DNA of 64,000 bases from Fulvivirgaceae bacterium JP3-4 (lineage in GTDB: Bacteria; Bacteroidota; Bacteroidia; Cytophagales; Cyclobacteriaceae): positions 558,001 to 622,000 of the forward strand of contig JARKND010000005.1 of assembly GCA_029309925.1 (NCBI GenBank). The letters are read 5' to 3'. The notes beneath the pieces are model-generated. The model was not told where the DNA came from and ran no database searches. It worked only from the letters and a program-made list of their open reading frames with translations. How positions within the stretch are numbered: position 1 is the stretch's first letter; every line of letters starts with the position of its first letter. Of the stretch, positions 32,358 to 41,470 are shown piece after piece. A program made the position numbers and the translations under genes.

Positions 32358-32798
32358 ATGTTTAATAAAAACGGTTTGAGCAGAACGATCAAAATACTTG
32401 TGGTTCACAGGCAGATAATGGTCGTAGACCAGGTAAAGTCAGTACTGCAGGACAACACAGCAGTTGTCAGATTCACCGACTCGGGTTTGGATGGGCTCCT
32501 GACCTCAAGAATCGAATCCTTCGACTTAATAATCTGCGGTACTGACCTGCCTGTAATCACAGGTTTTGAACTAGTCCGTTCCATCCGTACAAACACCGTG
32601 AACAAAAAGACGCCCGTTATTTTCGTGGCCGATCAAGTTGACGCAAAAACTGAACATTTAGGAAATGCGCTGGGAGTAGCTGCCATGTTTGCTACAGCGG
32701 AAATCGGCAGCAAACTCGCCCAGATTGTTTCCGATAGCGTGAAGCCGCAACCGGACAAAACGTGGGATGACCTCATCCACCGTACGCACCACAACTAG
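32358..32798 (+). CDS. Pseudo-receiver (degenerate CheY-like) protein
   Basis: This 146-residue protein has the alternating alpha/beta pattern of a receiver domain: TIKILVVHRQIMVVDQVKSV, SFDLIICGTDLPVITGFELV and KKTPVIFVADQVDAK. Every functional residue is replaced. The acidic pair is His17-Arg18-Gln19, the phosphoacceptor position four before LPV-Pro65 is Gly61, and the late lysine region reads VAAMFATAE. It therefore cannot be phosphorylated in the usual way and probably acts as a protein-protein interaction module. It follows the sensory operon by 211 bases and may have its own promoter. No output domain is present. Confidence 0.85.
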   Translation: MFNKNGLSRTIKILVVHRQIMVVDQVKSVLQDNTAVVRFTDSGLDGLLTSRIESFDLIICGTDLPVITGFELVRSIRTNTVNKKTPVIFVADQVDAKTEHLGNALGVAAMFATAEIGSKLAQIVSDSVKPQPDKTWDDLIHRTHHN

Positions 32799-32883
32799 AA
32801 TTATAGAATCCCTCTCCTCTATAACTTTTGCCTCAGCTGTTCGTGTTGTTTTGAAGTAATTCAAGACTCACGAACAGTTCTTT

Positions 32884-33001
32884 TAAAAAGGTCCAAAATC
32901 CAAGATCCAAAACCCAAAAAGCCAATCCGGAGGTGACACCAAGCTGTGTCGCAGACATTCTTGGACCTTGGAGCTTGGTATTTGGAACCTGGATTTTACC
33001 G
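32884..33001. repeat. Intergenic word-repeat array, theme TTGGAACTTGG
   Basis: Left arm: gtccaaaatccaagatccaa and aacccaa. Right arm: ttggaccttggagcttgg, then tatttggaacctggatttt. The arms are complementary over about 30 bases with mismatches, separated by about 45 bases. Same theme as the array before mutS. Confidence 0.72.
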
Positions 33002-33086
33002 CTATGTTTAATCTCCGTTAAATTCACTTAACATCTGAAACACAACGAGTTAATTTCCGTTATTGCCTGTATAACCACTACAAATC

Positions 33087-33281
33087 ATGACTGGCATTAA
33101 CCAAAAACACAAGATTGTGGAATCGTTGGATTCTCTCGATCAGGTTCAGATGGAAAAGGTGCTGGATTACATCAACGGAATGATCAAACCACTGCGCAAC
33201 GACCAGTTTGTGAAGCGCGAGGCGTTGAAACAGATCCGACAGGCACTGGGCAACTCAAGAACACTGAACCCGACCTTCTGA
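33087..33281 (+). CDS. Very small hypothetical protein (64 residues)
   Basis: MTGINQKHKIVESLDSLDQV, then QMEKVLDYINGMIKPLRND and REALKQIRQALGNSRTLNPT. It is a helical, hydrophilic protein resembling the small antidote-like frames that precede toxin genes (a VLDYINGMI helix), but no toxin gene follows. The next gene runs in the opposite direction. Moderate confidence that it is expressed. Confidence 0.5.
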   Translation: MTGINQKHKIVESLDSLDQVQMEKVLDYINGMIKPLRNDQFVKREALKQIRQALGNSRTLNPTF

Positions 33282-33376
33282 CCCGCGGCCCTCGCGGCCT
33301 TGCAGACACAAAAAGTAACTCGTATGAATCGCGAGCAGAGCCTCGCTGCCCTCTCGTTATCGCCCCGTTAATCTGG

Positions 33377-34411
33377 TTAATTATACTTGACGTAGTGGTC
33401 CCACTTCTCGAGCACGTCAACAAAATCTGATGGCAGCTCCGAATCGAACTGAAGCCATTCTTTGGTAGCAGGGTGTTTAAACCCAAGTGTCTTGGCGTGC
33501 AGCGCCTGGCGCGGAATTATCTTAAAACAATTCTCTACAAACTGCTTGTACTTCGCGAAAACGGTCCCTTTTTGGATCTGATCACCACCATACATTGCAT
33601 CATTGAAAAGCGTGTGACCAATATGTTTCATGTGCGCACGGATCTGATGGGTGCGACCTGTTTCAAGTTTGCACTCCACCAGTGAGACGTACCGAAGGTC
33701 GCGCAGTAGCTTGTAGTGCGTTATCGCATGTCGGCCGAAATCGCCTTCAGGGAATGCTGTCGTCACGCGCCTGTCTTTAAGACTGCGACCCACGTGAACA
33801 TTGATCGTTCCCTGTGGTGGCTCCGGAATCCCCCAGACGATTGCCCAGTAAGTTCTTTCGATCGTGTGGTCAAAAAACTGTTTGGCAAGTTGGGTTAGCG
33901 CAATCTCAGACTTGGCAATCACCAACAGTCCTGATGTATCCTTATCAATCCGGTGAACAAGTCCGGGCCGTCCGGCATTGCCTGGCATCTCCGGAAGATT
34001 CTGGAAATGATAGGCCAGCGCATTCACTACCGTGCCCGTCCAGTTCTGATACGCAGGATGAACTACCATGCCTGCTGGCTTATTGATGACCAGGAGGTGC
34101 TCATCTTCAAAAACGATATTCAGCGGAATATTTTCAGGCACCACTTCGGTGTCGCGCGGAGGCTCCGGCAACGAGATGGTGATCACATCAAGCGGATGAA
34201 CCTTGTAGTTTGGCTTGATCGGTTTTTCGTTCACCAGAACAAACCCGTTGTGAATGCCGTCCTGAATTTTTGTGCGGGTGACATTTGGCAGGCGGTCCAT
34301 CAGAAACTTGTCGATGCGGAGTAATGCCTGTCCACGATCGGCAACTATCCGGTGATGTTCAAATAATACATCGTCCTGCTCGTCTGAAGCATCCAGTTCG
34401 TTCACATTCAT
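33377..34411 (-). CDS. RluA/RluD-type 23S rRNA pseudouridine synthase
   Basis: This 344-residue protein has an N-terminal S4 RNA-binding domain at about residues 30-85 (LLRIDKFLMDRLPNVTRTKI) and a synthase domain with HRIDKDTSGLLV at 153-164. Asp156 is the catalytic aspartate. Other motifs are VINKPAGMVVHP and LETGRTHQIRAHM. These enzymes isomerise uridines in helix 69 or elsewhere of 23S rRNA. The S4 plus RluA layout matches RluD. The N-terminus has about 25 residues before S4 with an acidic stretch, so an internal start is possible. Confidence 0.95.
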   Translation of the reverse strand: MNVNELDASDEQDDVLFEHHRIVADRGQALLRIDKFLMDRLPNVTRTKIQDGIHNGFVLVNEKPIKPNYKVHPLDVITISLPEPPRDTEVVPENIPLNIVFEDEHLLVINKPAGMVVHPAYQNWTGTVVNALAYHFQNLPEMPGNAGRPGLVHRIDKDTSGLLVIAKSEIALTQLAKQFFDHTIERTYWAIVWGIPEPPQGTINVHVGRSLKDRRVTTAFPEGDFGRHAITHYKLLRDLRYVSLVECKLETGRTHQIRAHMKHIGHTLFNDAMYGGDQIQKGTVFAKYKQFVENCFKIIPRQALHAKTLGFKHPATKEWLQFDSELPSDFVDVLEKWDHYVKYN

Positions 34412-34524
34412 CCCGCAAAGGTAACACTCCCTGCCAATATCCTGTAGAAATCGGTTGATGTGCGCTGGCGCGTATTTTTCGTTTCACAATCGGCTCGGAA
34501 ATTGTTTTATTCGCACTTTAATTC

Positions 34525-35409
34525 ATGGTGATGCGCAAGGTATTTTTCTTAATGATGTTCATTGCTACTGCGGCATGCTCGCAGAAAAAGGCGAAAGGCA
34601 ATGAAACAGAGCTCTTTTCGGAAGGACAGAAATTAGTGGAGGTGACAGACAAGAAACTTGAGGAGGCTTCCGGCCTGGCCGCGAGCGCGACAAACCCCGG
34701 CCTGTTGTGGACACATAATGACAGCGGAAACCGCGCGGAAGTGTTGTTGATCGATGATAAGTCAAACATCCGTCTTACCTGTACGCTTCAGAATGTGATC
34801 AATCGCGACTGGGAAGATGTTGCCGTAGGTCCCGGTCCTGAACCTGGGAAAAACTACCTGTACGTTGCCGACATCGGAGACAACATGGCCATCTTTCCGT
34901 ACAAGATCATCTACCGCTTTGAGGAACCCAAATTTGAAGAAGGAAAGTCCAGCATCACCATCTCGAAATTCGACAGAATCGTTTTTCAGCTCGATGTGAA
35001 AAAAGATACGGAATCGCTGCTGCTGGATCCGAAGACAAAAAACCTTTATGTCGTGTCGAAGCGCGAGAAGCCGGTATACGTTTACGAGCTGAAGTATCCA
35101 TATTCAACCACGGACACGCTCACTGCTCAAAAGATCGGCTCTATCCCTTTTGGTCAGATTGTGGCTGGTGATTTTTCCCCTGAGGGCACAGAAGTGCTCA
35201 TGAAAAATTATGAGAACGTCTTTTACTGGAATCTGAAGAACGACAACCTTGCATCAGCACTAAAACGGAACCCTGAGATCATCGATTACGAGGAAGAGCC
35301 GCAGGGAGAGTCGATCACGTTTGCGCGTGATGGTTCGGGCTTCTATACGATCAGTGAGAAGGTAAAAGGCGAGACCAGCTACCTGTATTTTTACCCACGG
35401 AAAAAATGA
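34525..35409 (+). CDS. Beta-propeller lipoprotein
   Basis: This 294-residue protein has a lipobox signal (MRKVFFLMMFIATAAC). Then come EEASGLAASATNPGLLWTHN, DWEDVAVGPGPE, YLYVADIGDNMAIFPYKIIY and ITFARDGSGFYTISEK, a pattern of a propeller with one sheet per 45 residues as in SdiA-regulated or esterase-like phytase folds. An anchored periplasmic or outer-membrane sensor or hydrolase is likely, but no catalytic residue can be named. A second ATG at 34531 would start the signal two residues later. Its stop is adjacent to the convergent PhnD-like gene. Confidence 0.8.
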   Translation: MVMRKVFFLMMFIATAACSQKKAKGNETELFSEGQKLVEVTDKKLEEASGLAASATNPGLLWTHNDSGNRAEVLLIDDKSNIRLTCTLQNVINRDWEDVAVGPGPEPGKNYLYVADIGDNMAIFPYKIIYRFEEPKFEEGKSSITISKFDRIVFQLDVKKDTESLLLDPKTKNLYVVSKREKPVYVYELKYPYSTTDTLTAQKIGSIPFGQIVAGDFSPEGTEVLMKNYENVFYWNLKNDNLASALKRNPEIIDYEEEPQGESITFARDGSGFYTISEKVKGETSYLYFYPRKK

Positions 35410-36315
35410 TCAGCGGGCGAACGCCCTGATGATGTTCATTCCCGTCACGGGATCATTCTTAATGATATCTGTGTAATAGTGTTCATCAACCACCTGGAAT
35501 TTATTTGCAGGAATTGCTTCAGTCCACCCGGATTTGATCGCCTCTAAAGCTGCCGGGTTTTCCCGATGCAGTGAGAGCAAGGATTCAATGAGTCGCGAAG
35601 AAATTTCTTCCTGCAAATCACTTCTGAATAACACAGGTCCAAGCGGAATTGGTTGAGATTCCCAAAGCAGGTTCACTTTTCTGCGGAGTTCCTTGTCGGC
35701 TTGTTGTGCCTTATAAAATTCCTCGCTCCCGAATGCTCCAATGTCGGCTTTACCATCAACTATTTCACGCAGCGTCAGCGTGTGGTTCTTTGTGTAAGTT
35801 ATCGAGGTGAAAAATTTCTCGGGCTCTGTAATACCGAGCTGGGCAAACTGTAACCGCGGGATCAAATTTCCTGAGGTAGATCCCGGATTTACGAGGGACA
35901 AACTGTATTTGCCCGCCATGCCCTTAAGGTTTTCCAGTGAACGGATATTGGACGCCACAGAGGAAACAATTGCAGTCTGGTAAGTGCTTCGTGCATTCTC
36001 GGGAAGACTCAGCGCTGCCGCGATTTTATATTGATCGGAATGTTCGCGCGAAAGCAGGTATCCGAAAGTGTTGATAAATACGATATCAACTTTTTTCATC
36101 TGGATAGCGTCAACCAGATCGTGAACCGAATCAAAACTTCTGACCTTCACCGCCACTTTGAGGTTGGCGCCAAACCACTCGGCAAAAGGCCTGATATTCT
36201 TGATTCTATTGTTATCGGAGTACCGATAGGTTGCAAAAATCAGCGTGTCAGTTTTTACAGACTGAGCATAGACGGAGGTAGAAAACAAAATAAAAAACAG
36301 GAGGCGTAAAGTCAT
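35410..36315 (-). CDS. PhnD/SsuA-like periplasmic substrate-binding protein
   Basis: The product from the ATG at 36315 is 301 residues with a signal peptide (MTLRLLFFILFSTSVYA). It has the type 2 periplasmic-binding fold: DTLIFATYRYSDNNR, DIVFINTFGYLLSREHSDQY, SLVNPGSTSGNLIPRLQFAQ and ADIGAFGSEEFYKAQQ. The GSTSGN loop and the FINTFGY region match phosphate/phosphonate binders. The binding partner genes (phnC, phnE) are absent nearby. The upstream gene is a MATE transporter, 32 bases away. It may bind a phosphate-like ligand, or serve as a solo sensor. Confidence 0.85.
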   Translation of the reverse strand: MTLRLLFFILFSTSVYAQSVKTDTLIFATYRYSDNNRIKNIRPFAEWFGANLKVAVKVRSFDSVHDLVDAIQMKKVDIVFINTFGYLLSREHSDQYKIAAALSLPENARSTYQTAIVSSVASNIRSLENLKGMAGKYSLSLVNPGSTSGNLIPRLQFAQLGITEPEKFFTSITYTKNHTLTLREIVDGKADIGAFGSEEFYKAQQADKELRRKVNLLWESQPIPLGPVLFRSDLQEEISSRLIESLLSLHRENPAALEAIKSGWTEAIPANKFQVVDEHYYTDIIKNDPVTGMNIIRAFAR

Positions 36316-36347
36316 GGAGTGCTGAACGAGTGGTAACCGGATTTGTT

Positions 36348-37685
36348 TCACACTTCCTTGTTCTTCCATTTTCCGGATCGCATGTAGAAATATGCCATGC
36401 TGAACATCGAGAGCCAGTATACCCATTCGGAGACCCAACCCCAGGTGATCGGAAGGTTCAGGTATTCAAGAACGATATAGACATACAGCGAATAGATTAC
36501 GATCGTGATCAGCTCGATGATCAGGTTGATTTTTGTGTTTCCGGTTCCGGTCACCGCATTCAGCCAGATCGTCCCGAATGACATCATCAGCAGCGCGAAT
36601 GAAACCACGCGCATCACCGGGATTGCATCGGCAATAAACTCGGGACTTTGCCCGTAAAACGAAAGGAACCATTCCGGCCAGATAGAGAGCAGCGTAAAAA
36701 GTATGAGCGAAATGGAAAGACTCACTCTCACGACTCGTCCAATCAGCGGCATTACTTCCTCCTGCCGCCCCTGCCCGATGATGTTGCTAACGAGCGTGTT
36801 GGTTGCAGAAGCAAATGCCCAGGAAAAAATTCCAAACAAACCGAAGATGTTTCGCATTGTGTTTGAAATCGCAAGCGCGCGCTCCCCGTGATGCTCGATG
36901 AGAATGTAAAAATATTCCCAGCTCATGATACTGATGCCATACTGGAGAATCAATGGAGATGAAGTGACCAGGATCTGTTTTGAGATTGCACCATTCCATT
37001 TAACATCTTCAAAAAAAGCAAATGACTTATGTATGCCTTTGATGTGAATCACGATATAGATCACGAGCAGGCCTGTGCCTTCCGCAATTATTGACGCATA
37101 GGCCGCACCGTTGAAACCCAGTTTCGGCATCCCGAGATGTCCGTAGATAAGTCCATAGTCGAGCACGATGTTGGTGACCGCTTCTGCTAATGTGCCCCAG
37201 ACCAAGAATCGCGTTTGATTGGTACCGACCAGCAGCGCGTTTCTCATCACATACAAGTAGAGAAATGGCAATCCCCAGATCCTGATGAGCAGAAATTCAA
37301 TTACCTGTTCAGCAATCTCGGGATTGTTGATGGTAGCGCGTAAAACAGTGGGGGCGATCGTGTATGTTGCCAGAATCCCCAGACCTGCAAAGCCAAGCGC
37401 GATCCACACTCCGTGGAAAAATAGTTTTCCGATCTCTTTAGGAAGGTTCTGGCCTGCTCTCCGGGCGATCAGCGCCTGTAAGCCGTTGTTCAATCCGCTT
37501 CCGATCACGGCAAAGATCAGGTAATAAACACCGGTGATTCCTGCGCTCGCAAGTTCCTGCTGTCCCAACCTTCCGAGGAAAATGTTGTTTGTAATGAAGT
37601 TGATCTGCGGAACGAGCATCGCCAGCGATATCGGTAGCGCGAGATTGAGAATTTGCCGGTAGCTGGTTCCTAAGCGAAGCTCCAT
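36348..37685 (-). CDS. MATE-family efflux transporter
   Basis: This 445-residue membrane protein (from the ATG at 37685) has about 12 hydrophobic segments arranged in two six-helix halves. Key strings are LPISLAMLVPQINFITNNIF, GITGVYYLIFAVIGSGLNNG and NALLVGTNQTRFL. MATE proteins export cationic drugs or toxins using a sodium or proton gradient. A frame starting seven codons earlier is possible. Followed at a 32-base distance by the PhnD-like gene, with which it may share a transcript. Confidence 0.93.
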   Translation of the reverse strand: MELRLGTSYRQILNLALPISLAMLVPQINFITNNIFLGRLGQQELASAGITGVYYLIFAVIGSGLNNGLQALIARRAGQNLPKEIGKLFFHGVWIALGFAGLGILATYTIAPTVLRATINNPEIAEQVIEFLLIRIWGLPFLYLYVMRNALLVGTNQTRFLVWGTLAEAVTNIVLDYGLIYGHLGMPKLGFNGAAYASIIAEGTGLLVIYIVIHIKGIHKSFAFFEDVKWNGAISKQILVTSSPLILQYGISIMSWEYFYILIEHHGERALAISNTMRNIFGLFGIFSWAFASATNTLVSNIIGQGRQEEVMPLIGRVVRVSLSISLILFTLLSIWPEWFLSFYGQSPEFIADAIPVMRVVSFALLMMSFGTIWLNAVTGTGNTKINLIIELITIVIYSLYVYIVLEYLNLPITWGWVSEWVYWLSMFSMAYFYMRSGKWKNKEV

Positions 37686-37754
37686 TGGGGTGAAAAAGAA
37701 CTGCAAAAATGTAATTATTACCCTTTACGCACTACTCATTAGGCGAGTTTTATT

Positions 37755-39236
37755 ATGGTAAACCTACTCCTGTCCCACAGCTGGAAACGCTTTACGCGAT
37801 CCATTTCCTTTTCCAAGGATGCGGCAACGCTCATCTTCACAGGCATTCTCGGACTGATGATGTTTGTGTATGCGCTGGCACTCGGACTGACACTCGACAT
37901 TATCATCATCAAAGGGCTCAAGCAGTCAGATGCCATCGGATTTCTGAACAGTCTGCTGTTATATTTTTTCGGCTTCGAATTTATTATGCGCTACATGATG
38001 CAGAACCTTCCGGTGCTGGATGTACAGCCGTATCTCCACCTGCCGATGAAGAAATCGAAGCTCGTTCACTTCCTTCTTCTGCGGTCTGCAGTTCACCTGC
38101 TCAACCTCATGCCGCTGATCCTTTTCATTCCGTTTGCGCTGAAAGTTGTTGCCTCCGACTACTCGCCTGCAACGGCATGGCTGTGGGCATTGACACTTTG
38201 GATTTGCAGTATGGTGCTGCACTACCTTGTGGTGTTGTTCAAAAAAGCCCTGGATGATAATATCTTCGGCATCCTCACCCTGCTTGGAATCATTGTGCTG
38301 CTTGGGGCATCTGATTATTATGGATGGTTTAAATTGTCAGATGTATCAGCTGCGATTTTCAACTCATTTCTGAATCAGCCCGTTCTCGCGCTTATTCCAT
38401 TGCTATTGCTTGGCCTTGTCTATTTCTTATGCTATAATTTTTTCCGCCAGGCGATGTATCCGGAGGAGATCAGCTACCAGCGGACCAATGCTACGGGTGT
38501 TACCCAGGATCTCTCGTTTCTGAAAAACTTCGGTCTCATTGGCGAAATGATCAATGTGGAAGTGAAGTTAATCCTGAGAAATAAACGCCCGAAAAACATT
38601 CTATACCTCAGTGCTTTCTTTTTGCTGTATGGATTGATCTTCTATACCAACAAAAAATACATGGAAGACATGCCTGGCATTCTGTTGTTTGTTGGAATTT
38701 TCATCACAGGGATTTTTATGATCAACTATGGTCAGCTGCTTTTCAGCTGGCAGGGTGGTCACTATGACTTCACGCTTACGCGACCTGTTTCAATGCGCCA
38801 GTACGTTGAGTCGAAATACTGGCTGCTGACGTGTGTCACAATCGTGTGCTTCGTCCTCAGCACGCCCTACCTTTATTTTGGCTGGAAGATATTGTTCATC
38901 CATCTTGCGATGACACTCTTCAACATGGGGATAAATGTGTTCGTCATTCTCAACCTCGCCATGTGGGATCCGAAGAAAGTCGATCTGAAGAAGGGCGTGA
39001 CGTTCAATTACGAGGGAGTTGGTGCCGCGCAATGGATCATGTCAATTCCGATTCTGCTCGGGCCGTACATTTTCTTTCTGCCTTTTAGTTTCATGGGTCA
39101 GCCTGAGTTAGGTATTGCGGCTGTGGGACTGGCCGGTGTCGTAGGAATTATTTTCCGCGGCAAGCTTATCGACCTGACTACACGCAGACTGGCGGAAAGA
39201 AAATACAAGATCGCAGCAGGTTTTAGAAAAGATTAA
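37755..39236 (+). CDS. DUF5687-family ABC transporter permease
   Basis: This 493-residue membrane protein has about 12 hydrophobic segments, starting at ATLIFTGILGLMMFVYALAL and ending at IPILLGPYIFFLPFSFM. It contains the DUF5687 central region (FLKNFGLIGEMINVEVKLIL, then RNKRPKNILYLS). DUF5687 proteins occur in Bacteroidota next to an ABC ATPase and probably form its membrane part. Here the ATPase gene starts 17 bases after the stop. The exported substrate is unknown. Confidence 0.9.
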   Translation: MVNLLLSHSWKRFTRSISFSKDAATLIFTGILGLMMFVYALALGLTLDIIIIKGLKQSDAIGFLNSLLLYFFGFEFIMRYMMQNLPVLDVQPYLHLPMKKSKLVHFLLLRSAVHLLNLMPLILFIPFALKVVASDYSPATAWLWALTLWICSMVLHYLVVLFKKALDDNIFGILTLLGIIVLLGASDYYGWFKLSDVSAAIFNSFLNQPVLALIPLLLLGLVYFLCYNFFRQAMYPEEISYQRTNATGVTQDLSFLKNFGLIGEMINVEVKLILRNKRPKNILYLSAFFLLYGLIFYTNKKYMEDMPGILLFVGIFITGIFMINYGQLLFSWQGGHYDFTLTRPVSMRQYVESKYWLLTCVTIVCFVLSTPYLYFGWKILFIHLAMTLFNMGINVFVILNLAMWDPKKVDLKKGVTFNYEGVGAAQWIMSIPILLGPYIFFLPFSFMGQPELGIAAVGLAGVVGIIFRGKLIDLTTRRLAERKYKIAAGFRKD

Positions 39237-39253
39237 AAACGAATTACACCAGG

Positions 39254-39949
39254 ATGATAGCAATAGAAAATCTTCGCAAAGAGTATAAGGGTCAGGTAGT
39301 AGTCGATGTGCCGCATCTGGCCATCGCGGCCGGTGAAAGTTTCGGACTTGTAGGAAACAACGGTGCGGGTAAAACCACATTGTTCCGGATGATCATTGAC
39401 CTCATCCGTCCGTCCGCGGGGACCGTTACGATCAATGGAAAGAATGTTCAGCAAAATGACGAGTGGAAATCATATGTCGGGTCTTACCTGGATGAGAACT
39501 TTCTGATCCAATATCTCACACCGGAGGAATATTTCAAGTTTGTCGGCAAACTCCATGGGTATGCTGACGCGGATCTTGCAGCATTCCTGGCGAAGTTCGA
39601 GGAGCTGTTTCACGGAGAGATCATCGGTAACAAAAAATTTATTGGCGACCTTTCGAAAGGAAATCTTAAGAAGGTTGGAATTGCCGCAGCATTCATCGGA
39701 AATCCACAGGTAGTTATTCTCGATGAGCCATTCGAAAACCTCGACCCTACTTCTCAGATCCGCCTGAAAGATCTGCTTCGCAAGGAGAAAGCAGAGCGCA
39801 ATCTCACATACCTCATCTCAAGCCACGACCTTAATCACGTCACAGAAATTTGTGAGCGAATTGTAATCCTTGAAAAAGGAATAGTGATTAAAGATCTTAA
39901 AGGTTCGGCTAACGCTTTGGTAGAGCTTGAGGAATATTTTAAAGCTTAG
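39254..39949 (+). CDS. ABC transporter ATP-binding protein
   Basis: In this 231-residue protein Walker A GNNGAGKTT is at residues 34-42. The signature near 130 is LSKGNLKKVG instead of LSGGQ. Walker B is QVVILDEPFENLDP, and the switch histidine is in SSHDLNHV. The non-canonical signature is common in the BcrA/DrrA-like export branch that pairs with DUF5687. It lies 17 bases after the permease gene, so the two are an operon. An inverted word repeat follows and may terminate transcription. Confidence 0.94.
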   Translation: MIAIENLRKEYKGQVVVDVPHLAIAAGESFGLVGNNGAGKTTLFRMIIDLIRPSAGTVTINGKNVQQNDEWKSYVGSYLDENFLIQYLTPEEYFKFVGKLHGYADADLAAFLAKFEELFHGEIIGNKKFIGDLSKGNLKKVGIAAAFIGNPQVVILDEPFENLDPTSQIRLKDLLRKEKAERNLTYLISSHDLNHVTEICERIVILEKGIVIKDLKGSANALVELEEYFKA

Positions 39950-39954
39950 GAAAA

Positions 39955-40068
39955 TTTAAGATTTTAGATTTGAGATTTTAGATTTGGTGGTTTCCGGCCT
40001 TCGCTGCCCGGTCCATCAGAAAATTTACTCGCATTAAATCTAAAATCTTAATTCTAAAATCTTAAATG
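39955..40068. repeat. Inverted word-repeat array, theme AAGATTTTAGATTT
   Basis: The left arm (about 39957-39987) is tttaagattttagatttg, then agattttagattt. The right arm (about 40034-40067) is attaaatctaaaatctt, then aattctaaaatcttaaat. The two arms are complementary over about 33 bases with very few mismatches and a 45-base loop. It lies between the convergent ABC and gdhA genes and so could act as a bidirectional terminator. Confidence 0.85.
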
Positions 40069-40105
40069 TAACCGCAGCCGATTTGCGAGGGAACGCATTT
40101 AAAGT

Positions 40106-41461
40106 CTAAATCACGCCTTGCGCTACCATCGCCTTCGCTACCTTCAGAAATCCTGCGATGTTCGCTCCGACCATGTAGTTTCCGGCTTTGCCATATTCAT
40201 TTGCGGCAGCGAGACTGGTGTCATGAATATTCTTCATGATGTGCTTGAGCTTGGCGTCAACTTCTTCAGCACTCCAGTTTGTGCCCATGTAGTTTTGTGT
40301 CATCTCCAGCCCTGACGTTGCAACGCCACCGGCATTTGAAGCTTTGCCGGGTGCATACATCACTCCCGCATCGATCAAAACGTTAATGCCTTCGATGGTT
40401 GTTGGCATGTTGGCACCTTCGGCCAGGAGTTTCAGTCCGTTTTTGACAAGGTGCTTAGCATCCTTCTCGTTGACTTCATTTTGTGTGGCGCAGGGGAACG
40501 CACAATCCGCCTTGTGACTCCAGAGCGGATTCGAATCAGCCTTCCCGTCAATATCTTTATAGGTCGCGCTCTTGAACTTTTCCACATACTCCTTGATCCG
40601 CCCGCGCTTATTGTTCTTGAGGTCCTTCAGGAATTCAAGTTTTTCTTTCGTGAAGCCTTCTTCATCGTATATGTATCCTGTGGAGTCAGATGCTGTTACT
40701 GCTTTCCCGCCAAGGTGAATTATTTTTTCAATCGCATACTGCGCCACGTTGCCCGAGCCAGACACGAGGCAAACCTTTCCTTTCAGCGAATCGTTCTTCG
40801 TCTGAAGCATATTTTCTGCGAAGTAGATCAGCCCGTAGCCTGTAGCTTCTGTTCGGATCAGGCTTCCACCCCAGCCAATTCCTTTTCCAGTGAGAACGCC
40901 CGTAAATTCATTTTGCAATTTCTTGTAAGCGCCAAACATGTAGCCAACCTCTCGTCCACCAACGCCAATATCGCCTGCAGGCACATCGAGGCGATGCCCG
41001 ATGTGACGATACAGTTCACCCATGAATGCCTGGCAGAACTTCATCACTTCATTGTCTGATTTTCCTTTCGGATCAAAATCGCTTCCGCCTTTTCCACCAC
41101 CCATCGGAATTCCCGTCAACGCATTTTTGAAGACCTGCTCGAATGCGAGGAACTTGAGCACACTTGGTGTAACAGAGGGATGGAAACGAAGTCCGCCCTT
41201 GTAAGGACCGATCGCACTGTTCATCTGAACACGATAACCTCTGTTGACCTGAACGTTGCCTTTGTCATCCAGCCAGGTTACCCGGAATGAGATCATGCGC
41301 TCCGGTTCGAGCATCCTTTCAAGAATTCTGAAGCGCGCAAAGTCCGGATTTTTGTCAATCACCGGAGCAATGGAAAGAATAACCTCTTCTGCTGCCTGCA
41401 GAAATTCCGGTTCATTTGGATTGCGTGCTTTTACTGCTGCGAGTAGCTCGGACGTGTTCAT
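40106..41461 (-). CDS. gdhA: NADP-type glutamate dehydrogenase
   Basis: This 451-residue protein has the catalytic lysine loop PMGGGKGGSDFDPKG with Lys124 and the upstream YKGGLRFHPSV. The Rossmann VSGSGNVAQYA lies in the second half. It makes glutamate from 2-oxoglutarate and ammonium. The length and RTEATGYGLIYF motif fit the hexameric NADP(H)-specific class. Monocistronic, with word-repeat hairpins on both sides. Confidence 0.97.
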   Translation of the reverse strand: MNTSELLAAVKARNPNEPEFLQAAEEVILSIAPVIDKNPDFARFRILERMLEPERMISFRVTWLDDKGNVQVNRGYRVQMNSAIGPYKGGLRFHPSVTPSVLKFLAFEQVFKNALTGIPMGGGKGGSDFDPKGKSDNEVMKFCQAFMGELYRHIGHRLDVPAGDIGVGGREVGYMFGAYKKLQNEFTGVLTGKGIGWGGSLIRTEATGYGLIYFAENMLQTKNDSLKGKVCLVSGSGNVAQYAIEKIIHLGGKAVTASDSTGYIYDEEGFTKEKLEFLKDLKNNKRGRIKEYVEKFKSATYKDIDGKADSNPLWSHKADCAFPCATQNEVNEKDAKHLVKNGLKLLAEGANMPTTIEGINVLIDAGVMYAPGKASNAGGVATSGLEMTQNYMGTNWSAEEVDAKLKHIMKNIHDTSLAAANEYGKAGNYMVGANIAGFLKVAKAMVAQGVI

Positions 41462-41470
41462 GCTTAAGTT

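Noticed and set aside
33087-33281. Toxin-antitoxin pair with a downstream gene
   Set aside because: The next gene is a pseudouridine synthase on the opposite strand. No toxin-like frame follows.
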